Source: Tretioscincus oriximinensis (taxonomy: Eukaryota > Chordata > Lepidosauria > Squamata > Gymnophthalmidae). Taken from it: a DNA stretch of 64,000 nucleotides. The position numbers were made by a program, and so were the translations under genes. Shown here piece by piece: positions 55,376-64,000 of this stretch. The number at the start of each line of letters is the position of its first letter. Positions within the stretch are counted from its first letter, which is position 1. The DNA is taken from NCBI GenBank assembly GCA_022410635.1, contig JAJVDF010000127.1, positions 744,001 through 808,000 on the forward strand. Reading direction: 5' to 3'. The notes below the pieces were generated by a model that was not told where the DNA came from, did no database searches, and saw nothing but the letters and a program-made list of their open reading frames with translations.

Positions 55376-56095
55376 ACTTTTGGAATACTGTGTTCAATTC
55401 TGGTCACCACATCTCAAGANNNNNNNNNNNNNNNNNNNNNNNNNNNNNNNNNNNNNNNNNNNNNNNNNNNNNNNNNNNNNNNNNNNNNNNNNNNNNNNNN
55501 NNNNNNNNNNNNNNNNNNNNNNNNNNNNNNNNNNNNNNNNNNNNNNNNNNNNNNNNNNNNNNNNNNNNNNNNNNNNNNNNNNNNNNNNNNNNNNNNNNNN
55601 NNNNNNNNNNNNNNNNNNNNNNNNNNNNNNNNNNNNNNNNNNNNNNNNNNNNNNNNNNNNNNNNNNNNNNNNNNNNNNNNNNNNNNNNNNNNNNNNNNNN
55701 NNNNNNNNNNNNNNNNNNNNNNNNNNNNNNNNNNNNNNNNNNNNNNNNNNNNNNNNNNNNNNNNNNNNNNNNNNNNNNNNNNNNNNNNNNNNNNNNNNNN
55801 NNNNNNNNNNNNNNGGATAGTTTCAAGACAGGACTAGACAGGTTTATGGACACTAAGGGTATAAATGGATACTAAGATAGTTGTCTGGATGTCGCCTCCG
55901 GGATGGAGCAACAGGCAGGACTCTTGAAATACCATTTGCAGGGAGTCACGAACAGGAGCAGCATATTTTGCTTTCCTCTGTTCGGACTGCCCAGGTGCAT
56001 CTGGTGGGCCTCTGTGTGACACAGAATGCTGGACTNGATGGGCTGTGGCCTGATCCAGTATGGCTCTTCTTATGTTCTTATGTTCTTATGTAACT
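55376..56095 (+). mobile_element. CR1-clade LINE, GTTCTTAT-tailed, gap inside
   Basis: Before the gap, MEYCVQFWSPHLK is the motif after the RT palm. After it, DSFKTGLDRFMDTKGINGY is the ORF2 C-terminus, followed by a 3' UTR nearly identical to 14625-14918 and three GTTCTTAT units. The match across the gap suggests one element of about 700 bp. Confidence 0.93.
55420..55814. other. Assembly gap (395 N)
   Basis: N-run inside a CR1-clade LINE. The true length is unknown. Confidence 0.99.
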
Positions 56096-57452
56096 GAGAG
56101 ACATTCTCTAGGCATCCATATTAGTAACCACTGTTATATTTGTCTAAACCTATCTTAAAGCTACNCAGGATGGTAACTTTCTTTTAAATGTTTTGGTTTT
56201 GCTTTTCTCCTACTTTTTGATATTCCTATGCTGTTTTCCAATTTTGTGATCTGGTCTGTGGTCATACACATACTTTTAAAAAATCTTCAGTCTTCAAGAG
56301 CTGGAAAGAACAAGGAAAGACAAGCACATGTTTGACTATGCCTTGACTAATCCTAGCTGTTCTGATGAACATATTGATTTTGGATATGTTGCTGAACCTC
56401 TCTTCTCGGTTAGTTCTTTTTTCCAATGTAATAAAGCTGTTTCAACACAGATGTATTTTCTAAAGACTTAACAATGATTAATTAAACTAATTCTTTGGAG
56501 CAAAACCTATCGGTGTTCCAAGAAACGGTAACATTTGCCAGCGTTTGAAAACCACACTGAGTCCCTGGCCTGGTAAGCACCATAAAAGCATANAGTATTG
56601 TTTTAATCAATTTTCTATACCACTTCTCCATGTCTGGCAGGAAACAGCTTTTCAACAAATATATTTCACTGAGCCCACAATCAAAATGAGTACAGATGCA
56701 AAACCAAATATGTTGTGTGGTTGGGGTTTTTTTTAATTGACACTAAAAACAATAGATACAGATATCAGATATTTACATTTGGAGTGGGAGATGGTAATAA
56801 TGAGATAGATATTCAATTTTTAATGATGAGACCCTTTCTGCATTAGACTTTATTCTACATTATTTCTCAGAAAAGGGATTTACCATCCAGATGCCAGTGC
56901 AAACCAAGTAAGACACAGCCTGGTCCATTATCAGCCTGTGGTAGTCTGTGCTAGATTTCTATTCTGAGCTGTAATCCAGCATAATGTCCAATAGTACAGA
57001 AAGGATTTGAAATTTATACATTATTTTCTTTGCATCTGATATAATAAATTTAGTTTATGAAAGTTTATGCAATCAACTTTTTTTGTGTATTTGAGTTTAA
57101 GACCCTGGACTTAATCAGGTTTTAATCCAGCTTTAGTTCACTTACACAGTGAGAGAACACATCAGCAAAGTTGTGTTGTTCTTGCTGTCTTTTGGCATTG
57201 CCTAATCTAGAAAACCCACTTTGGGTTGTGAAAAATAAATTAATATTACTCACTTTGTTGCTGTGTATTTTCATTCCAAAAGTGGGATGAAGCTACATAA
57301 AAACTTAAGCATGACCAAGACCCAAGATCCTTTTTGCACCAGGACTTATTCCAAATTATTGATTAACTCTGCTTAGTGCAAAGGTCCTAAGATACTTCTA
57401 GACCCCTTTGCTTACTAATCCAGACTAAGGCAATACATATTTATTCTACTAC
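56096..57452. other. Mostly unannotated; one hairpin relic
   Basis: At 56845-56990, GCATTAGACTTTATTCTACA and CAGCATAATGTCCAATAG, with TTCTATTCTGAGCTG, look like decayed arms of the 'TTTATTCYRGA' foldback. No gene is visible. Confidence 0.4.
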
Positions 57453-57505
57453 AGTTGGATGTTCCGGAATAAAGCAATTCAGACAGTGTTTTATTCTGGA
57501 ATATC
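57453..57505. mobile_element. Short foldback, TTCCGGAATAAA type
   Basis: GGATGTTCCGGAATAAA pairs with TTTATTCTGGAATATCC (one mismatch and one wobble-type difference), loop about 18 bp. Confidence 0.6.
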
Positions 57506-58609
57506 CAGGTATAGTGTAATAAACAACCCAGAACTAAATCTATCTTAGAATTATTATCCTTGCTTCAATTTTATGCTCAATACCATTGTATTTTTGGGTC
57601 CAAAGACACTTTCCTGTTCCAGTTTAACAGGCACACATTTCAATAGCATACTGAACTGTGCTGCTGAAATGAGTCCTACTGGAGCTCTGCTAATTCCTAA
57701 CCATTGGAAAAACTGAATCCAACAATCCAAACCGAATGCAGTTCAAACCCATCTGCTTGTTACAATTGCACCTTTGACATACAGAAGCCTGTTCTCATAG
57801 GCTGTCTAAGAATGGTTCTATGACCCTTGCTAGCCATAGCCTTGAAATGTACCATTTACTTATAGAATGGTCTCCAAGAAACACAGCATCCCAGGAAACT
57901 CTGTCCTTTCTATGTAGAGATTTCATCGATAGGATCATTTTGAAGTGATTTCCTGAGCATTCCTTGGCCATGGTCTGTAAGAGGCAATGCCATCTGGCTG
58001 AGTTCTAGTAATGGAACCATTTGCTATGCCCTGTTGAAATCCCTCTATCCTGTAACATGAGATGTTTGAAGATGTTTTGGGCTCAATGCATTCGTTTCTG
58101 CACCCAGAATGAGTAATGGCATATACTTTGCTCAACAGTGTACAGCTACTACTAAAGAACTACCATATTACGTTGACAAACCAATGGCAAAGGGGATCTG
58201 AAGCCCAGCTTGCTGTGTTCCCAGTCTCCCAATAACTACCTTTTGAAGGCAGAACAATACTGCTAATTAAGCTAACAGTCATTGATAGAACTTATTTCAC
58301 TAGCGTAGTGAAGTCCGCTTCACAAAGTTCATTTAAAATCTCTTATACAAATAAGGGAGCTCCCTTGAGTTTACTGAGAATTCCCTCTTATTTCCAGTTG
58401 ACCGGTTTTAACTCCATTCCTTTCAGCTTCACTACTGTTCATACTTAGATCATTGCCTTCCTTTCAATCTAGTCATAACTAAGCTTAGCCATCATGAAAG
58501 CGGGCAGCTGGACTTGACAGTCCAAGTTGCTCCAATCTAGTAATGCATGTTTTATTTTCTTAATTATTACAGGGTCACACTGAGTTCAAATGTGTAAGAT
58601 TTACTCACA
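57506..58609. other. Unannotated sequence
   Basis: No gene or repeat recognised. Confidence 0.4.
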
Positions 58610-58730
58610 AAACATACTTTTAAACTTTCTTTAGTTCTAAAGAATTAGCATAATGTAGTTCCCCGCACTCCGAGGAAGAAAACTGGATTGAGTTTATTCT
58701 TCAGGACTAAAGAAGGTTTAAAATTAATTG
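58610..58730. mobile_element. Foldback family F, copy 4
   Basis: TACTTTTAAACTTTCTTTAG on the left mirrors CTAAAGAAGGTTTAAAATTA on the right; the interior contains AAAACTGGATTGAGTTTATT. Confidence 0.6.
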
Positions 58731-58779
58731 TGTTACTTAGGGTCTTAGACTTCGCAACTTATGTCCTGATGACACCTTT

Positions 58780-58880
58780 ACTTTTAAACCTTCTGTTTGG
58801 AAGGGTGTTTTTTCTAGCCTAAACTCCATTCTTTAGGACTGAAGATAGACTGAAAAAGGTTTAAAAGTGTTGATGTGACC
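58780..58880. mobile_element. Foldback family F, copy 5
   Basis: ACTTTTAAACCTTCTGTTTG pairs loosely with GACTGAAAAAGGTTTAAAAG at the right; the centre has CTCCATTCTTTAGGACTGAA. Confidence 0.58.
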
Positions 58881-59162
58881 TTAGGGTATATTATGATGAT
58901 GGCACGGTTTGACAATATATATAAAAAACCAAACTATCATACTATGAGGAATAAGCTTTGATAACACATATCTGAGAAGAGGACATTCCAGAATACACAT
59001 ACCACCACAAATATGTTTTGATAATATGATGTCAATGAGTATCCATTGTGATTATTTTGCAATAATGGGCCCATCCAGACAAGGTTTATCTACTGGCATG
59101 GAAGTTACCTCATAAAGGATTCGCCTCATGTTCTCCTGTAGACTTAGTAATCCACTCAGTTT

Positions 59163-59870
59163 AAGAACATAAGAAGAGCCTTACTGAATCGGGCCAGAGC
59201 CCATCTAGTCCAGCATTCTGTCTCACTCAGAGGCCCACCAATTGTGCCTGGGCAATCTGAACAGAAGAAGGCAAAATAAGCACCTGCAAATGGTATTTCA
59301 GGAGTTCTGACTGTTGCCCCATCCCGGAGTCAGCATCCAGACATCCATCCTAGTAACCACTTCTACCCTTGGTGTCCATAACCCTGTCTTTTCCAGTCTT
59401 GAAGCTATCCAAGCTGTTAGCTTCCTTTGTCTGTTCTCAGTTTTCTGCCCATCAGCTTCATGAAATGCCTCCTGTTCCTAGTGTTATGTGGTAGAGAAAA
59501 CAATTTTTCTCTATTCACCCTATCCATCTCATGCATGAATTTGTACTCTTCAATCAGATCACTTCTCAAACATCGTCTTTTGAGGCTGAAGAGGCCCAGA
59601 CATTGCAACCTGACTTCGTAAGGGAAGTGCTTCAATCCCTTGATCATTCTTGCTGCCATTTTCTGTACCTTTTCTAGTTCACAATATCCCCCTTGAGATA
59701 TGGTCACCAGAACTGAATACAGTATTCCAAATGTGGCCTCACCAAAGATTTATAAAGAGGCAAAACAACACTTGCTGACTTGTTTTCAATTTGCTTTTTT
59801 TTACTGCTGCTGCACACTGGGTTGACACCCCAAGATCCTTTTCCTGATCGGTCACAGAAACCCCTTTGCC
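59163..59870 (-). mobile_element. CR1-clade LINE, ORF2 C-terminus and 3' end, minus strand
   Basis: The tail side shows AAGAACATAAGAAGAGCC. The minus-strand frame at 59417-59707 gives LEKVQKMAARMIKGLKHFPY, EVRLQCLGLFSLKRRCLRSD and EKLFSLPHNTRNRRHF. Upstream, CCTCACCAAAGATTTATAAA and GGTTGACACCCCAAGATCCT are the complement of the post-palm region. This is the best-preserved coding remnant of the GTTCTTAT subfamily here. Confidence 0.94.
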
Positions 59871-61029
59871 ATACGTTTTATAGATAGAGTTGAACTGATT
59901 TCAGAATGGGCACCTGCATTTCTTCATTAAAAAGCCTGTCTTGTGTGCATGCATGAGAGCAGGAAGAAGGANGCAAAAATGAGAGCAAACTCCAGGGCTC
60001 TGACATACAAGAGGAGGAAAGAGTAGCCAATTAGGAGGCTGCAGACAGCCAGTTCACAGAGCTACAAAACAAATGCTCACTGCAATAACACAAAGAAGTA
60101 TGTGAATGCAGAGACATAATTCAGTTATTTGGGACCTAACACAAATACCCACTCGTCTGGAGGGGGCCAACATCTTACAGCGGGATAGCTACCTTATTCT
60201 GCATCTCCACTTACTGATGGACCATTTGTAAAAGTGTTTACTTTATCATATATTGTGATCCTTCCTGGAGCCTCTGGATAAAGAAAGGGATGCAAGTGTT
60301 TAAATAAAAAATGTTAATCCAGTCCAAGGAGGCCATGATGTTTCTAGTGTGAAATGGAAATGCAACCAGGGGTTCTTCTATGTACTGACTAAACAAAGTA
60401 CAGGGAACTTATCATATAAGTAGTTTCTGGGTGTAGTTCCTAGACTGATACCTCTGGTCTCCTGCCAATCTTTCTGGATTGTTCAGAGTTCCAGAATAAG
60501 ATTGAAACTGAGAGTGTACTGTATAAAATCCTCAAAATGCAAAAGGATTGTGTCCTTTCTTAGGAATTTAGCTGTGGTATCGTGTTTAATCAGTCCAGAA
60601 TCATTCTTTTAAAAGGAAATTGTTTTGGGTTCTTTAACACACGCCAGAAAAACGTTTGCCTTGTGACACAACAGTTCTTGTTTACAGGGTGCGGCATAAC
60701 AAAGCTGGTGTCTGCTGGCATCCGTGCCTGACAGATAGAACAGAGGGTGGGGAAGGCAAATGACTTAAGGTGAGGTGGCAATAGAAGAAGCAAGCATGTT
60801 TATTTAAGAATGGTTTTTTTTTTCTTTTTCCTGTTCGAAAAGCAGTTGGAGTGTTTTCTTTAACAGTCCTGTTGACACCAGAGGGGAAAGTATGTAGTTT
60901 AATTTCAGGATGAAATGATAATTTCAAATCAGTGATCATTTCAAGGCCTCAGGACTTCTGGAATTCTGTAAGAGATACAATGGATTCTAAATTCTCTTCT
61001 TTCTTCTTGGCCATTTTCCATTCTCTTGT
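59871..61029. other. Unannotated sequence
   Basis: Nothing recognised. Frames at 60590-60939 lack domains. Confidence 0.4.
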
Positions 61030-61795
61030 AGGGATGAGCAAAACCCTACTTCAAAACATAAAAGACACATTAGAGCTAAAAATAGAAGTGAAAGCGCATT
61101 GGAAAGCTCCGAAGCCAATCCGAAATGAATGCCAAATCTCCCATCCATTTCCACTCCTGTTTCAATGTCCCCACAGAACATATGGTGACCTCGGATCTCC
61201 TTGATTCCCACCCACCACAGTTCCTCCCCTTCCCTACTTCTGTTCCCAGCAACAACACCAGCCATTTCTTCCCTTCCTCCTTCTCTCAGGGAGGAAAATA
61301 AAAAAGCCGCTACTCTGCCCCCTCCCTGAGCAGAGAAAGGCAAAAAACCCTTTTTCTCTGCTCAGGAGGTGGATGGAGAGGAGGCTTCTTCCAGACCCAA
61401 CCCCAGCTGGGTCGCTTCCCTTCCCATTGTCAGTCCAAAGCTCCTCCCTCCCTCCCTGGCTACAAATAAAAATAATGAGATCAAGGTTGGACGGTCCGCT
61501 GTCNGAAAGGACCTGTGCACAGATGTTACTTCAACAGGAGTTGGGAGGGACTGGCAGAAGATATTATGTACGCAGCAACCCAGCTCAAGAGCACCCCCTT
61601 TCACTATTGGCTGAGGCAACCATAATGTCACGGCTCAGCATGAATCTGAAACAGGAGCGCGTGCACAAAGGAGAGTGGCTATGGAGAATTCCGTAGCCGG
61701 AGTTGAATTAATGTGAATGGCAAAAAACAGAAGCGGAGACGGTTTTGACAAAAAAACTCCAGAGTAGAAACAAGTGATGTGCGTACTGAGGGAAG
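61030..61795. other. Possible degraded DNA transposon with internal hairpin
   Basis: AGGGATGAGCAAAACCCT at the left and GTGATGTGCGTACTGAGGG at the right faintly resemble termini of reptile DNA transposons. Inside, CCTGAGCAGAGAAA and TTTCTCTGCTCAGG (about 61326-61366) form a perfect 14-bp hairpin. The interior is GC-richer than its flanks. Several overlapping frames exist on both strands, none with a recognised transposase motif. Confidence 0.3.
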
Positions 61796-61935
61796 TGGNA
61801 GCACTTCNAAGTTGGTTTTTCTGGTAAGAAAATGTGAACAGAGGACACCTAATACAGTGTTGCTTCTATTTTTAGCCCTAGTTCATCTGCAGCCCTCTTT
61901 TCCTTAAGGAAGGGGAACAAGTTTGGTAAATGTTC

Positions 61936-62270
61936 CGCTATTTATTTATCTATTTATTTATTTATTTATTTATTTATGCCTGAAAGTGAGGAAGAGGGAA
62001 GCTATTTCTTCAACCAAAGGCCAACTTAAAAAGGCATGGTGATGAACAGTGGTGATTACAGGGGAAAACGTCCATAGTCTGGGGATTCCCACGGAGATGG
62101 CCTTGCCCACAAATCCTTCTTTCCGTTTGCTGCTGAGATGAGCGGTACAACCAGGAGGGCTTCCTCCTCTGCAGATCTTGAGGTTAACACCTTGAATTCA
62201 GCTCAGTACTAAATTTGCAGCTGGATATGTGTTCCTGGATCCAGACATCTTTGGAAACTGAGAGGGAACA
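61936..62270 (-). mobile_element. L2 LINE 3' region, minus strand
   Basis: ATTTATTTATTTATTTATTT then AAGCTATTTCTTCAACCAAA, GGCCAACTTAAAAAGGCATG and GAGCGGTACAACCAGGAGGG follow the order of 32127-32475 (GGTGGTACAACCAGGAGG there). Confidence 0.78.
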
Positions 62271-62284
62271 GGTTTAATCATTGC

Positions 62285-62610
62285 CATATTGATTCCCCAC
62301 CAAGCCCCTGGCCGGTACTGGGAGCCATATGAGAATCTCCTACATTTTGTGAGATTGTCTGCTCTCATATAAAATACAAATTCTCATACAACAATGAATG
62401 AGAAATACACTGCGGGGAGCAGAAAGAACATCATTGTCAATTCTGATTTCTGTTTCTGGGAATGTTGCCTGGTGTGGCATCACTTCCGCACCTTTCAGGG
62501 CACCCCAGAATTCACGCAGGAGGAGTATATTCAATGCCAGGGATTTTCAGGCTCCTGGTGCGAGATTTCCTACTGGATAACTCCCAGCACTGCTCCACAG
62601 ACCCTCCTAC
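62285..62610 (+). repeat. Dispersed repeat family Z, plus copy
   Basis: CCGGTACTGGGAGCCATATG, ATTTTGTGAGATTG, ATACAAATTCTCATACAA and GGCATCACTTCCG match 21815-22057. AATGCCAGGGATTTTCAGGC and TCCTGGTGCGAGATTTCCTA match 22140-22200 in the X/Z composite. This is the longest Z copy without the X extension. Confidence 0.65.
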
Positions 62611-63434
62611 CTCCAAAAGAGTCTTTGTATGTTAATATGTTCCTGGAATTGTTCTCAGAATGACCAAGGAAAAGGATGTTCAGATGTTCTTGCCCTATTG
62701 CAAACCATTTTCCAAGTTTTTAATTTCACCCTGAGACAGACAAAAATCCTGATTGGAGATTTTGATTTTCTTATTCTCATGCTGCTCCATTCCACTGACT
62801 CCGTTTCTGATAACCACTTAGCAGCTCACTGNAAACGTATCCCTTATCATTGCACTAGTATGACTCTGCCAGGGATTGTAAATTGTTGCAAAATGTCTGT
62901 AAAACACCAGTAGCAGCTACACCCATGCTCACCATAGTGGTTTGGACAGCTTCCAGTCAAGCTGTTCTTGCAGTGTTGGATTCTGCAGCAAGCTCTTGCA
63001 CTGAATATCTGTGGACATGCCTGGAAAGTCCTTGCTTTTCAGTCTGGAAAACCTAAAGCGGTTTCTTTCAATGGTTTTCCAATGAGATTTCAATTCTGTC
63101 TCTACACATAGGCAGAAACAATGTATAGAGGGAANGACATGTAATTTATTTCATCCTCACTAGATTTACTTGTTCATACTGAATATCAATGGCACATATA
63201 GCATATCTTTTTGCTGCCATGGGCGAGCCCCGATTCTTGTCTGAAATAGAAAGGGAGAAAATTCTTTGTCATCTGGGATGCTTTGTTTTTACCCCCACCA
63301 ATGTGGAAGACAGGAGACTTCAGTTGCCTCCACATAAGTTAAACTCCGCAATGTGGAAAGGGATTGCGGAATGCAGTCATCACATGTACTTGTAAATCAA
63401 TGTGGAATAGATGAGACGACTAACCTGGAAGTAA
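62611..63434. other. Unannotated sequence
   Basis: Nothing recognised. Confidence 0.4.
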
Positions 63435-63790
63435 ATGCTGAGCATGCTCAATCAAGACTCCTGTGCTGGTGTGTTAAGACATCGGACCAGGAAGTAAATA
63501 CTGAGTGTGGTCAGTATGTGATTCTGCATTGTCTTGTGTGAGCATCTTCTTATGGCATCCTGGTAATCTCACTAAGGATCTGTATGCACAGGAAGTCTTC
63601 TTGCCTCTGTGGCTGCAGGAATGGCAATTTTGCAAAGGATCAGCTGAAGAATATTCCAGAGCAAAGGACCTTTTTTCCAGGGACATTGAGAAAATTATTT
63701 TAACACTTGTAGCAGGGTCATCGTGGTTAAGGAAAACCTTGTGTGCCTGCAGCCTTCATAACAGTTGTTCAAATACCCTCCCAGCAGAAA
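63435..63790 (+). repeat. Dispersed repeat family W, copy 2
   Basis: Aligns in order with 8040-8330: GAGCATGCTCA, GCATCCTGGTAATCTCACTA, GTCTTCTTGCCTC and CTTGTGTGCCTGCAGCCTT. The 103-codon frame over it has no domain. Confidence 0.6.
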
Positions 63791-64000
63791 AAGGACTCAG
63801 AGCTATGTTGAAGTAAGACAGTAATGGCTGCATGGAAAATACACATCTCCAGCCCTCCCCAGCAGCAAGATAGGCCAAAGTACTTCAGGATGTTTGCCAT
63901 GAAAGGGAGCATAGATGGGCTCATGTAGTTAGTTTTTTCTTGCAATTTTGTTTGAACTTCTGTGCTCGACCACGGATATTACTGGGCATTTTGAGTAGTC
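63791..64000. other. Unannotated sequence to window end
   Basis: Nothing recognised. Confidence 0.4.

Overview
The window looks like non-coding, repeat-rich DNA from a squamate reptile draft assembly, probably a lizard. The evidence is the repeat mix. There are CR1-clade LINEs with either ATTCTATG or GTTCTTAT octamer tails, L2 LINEs with TAAA tails, tRNA-derived SINEs ending in TTC-rich tracts, hAT-like and Tc1-like MITEs, and long trinucleotide microsatellites. Two N-runs (3597-3921 and 55420-55814) and many single Ns show draft quality. I find no convincing host exon, RNA gene, CRISPR array or operon. The only strong protein homology is to reverse transcriptases of 5'-truncated, decayed LINEs.

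Layout. 0-10 kb: a foldback MITE, a (CTT)n tract running straight into a truncated CR1, a larger CR1 (3.1-4.5 kb) broken by a gap, an L2 scrap, an ATT/GTT microsatellite, a hAT-like foldback, a SINE and a GC-rich hAT MITE with perfect 8-bp TSDs. 10-20 kb: SINEs, L2 tails, a small palindromic retroposon with perfect 11-bp TSDs, a Tc1/mariner-like MITE, an LTR-like repeat, and an unusual 720-bp segment bounded by ~100-bp direct repeats that carry telomere-like TTAGGG-type sequence. 20-30 kb: a second copy of that segment's core with a 148-codon open frame, more foldbacks, a second LTR-like copy, an AAT-GAT-GAC microsatellite, a hAT-like foldback with perfect 8-bp TSDs, and an 820-bp insertion with a 19-bp TSD. 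30-45 kb: L2, CR1-clade and SINE copies, three more hairpin elements, and an L2 interrupted by a 116-bp insertion with 13-bp TSDs. 44.6-46.4 kb: a decayed minus-strand CR1-clade LINE containing two nested MITEs. 47-64 kb: an L2 with a 178-codon reverse-transcriptase remnant, SINEs, a minisatellite, further CR1 copies on both strands, and scattered foldback repeats.

Nothing here forms a cooperating gene system. The interest lies in the small repeat families seen by comparing the window with itself: at least five foldback families, a composite family whose longer copies share an open reading frame, and a retroposon family in which all three copies carry a 5' inversion. Most boundaries of diverged copies are approximate, and family names beyond CR1, L2, SINE and hAT-like are inferred without database searches.
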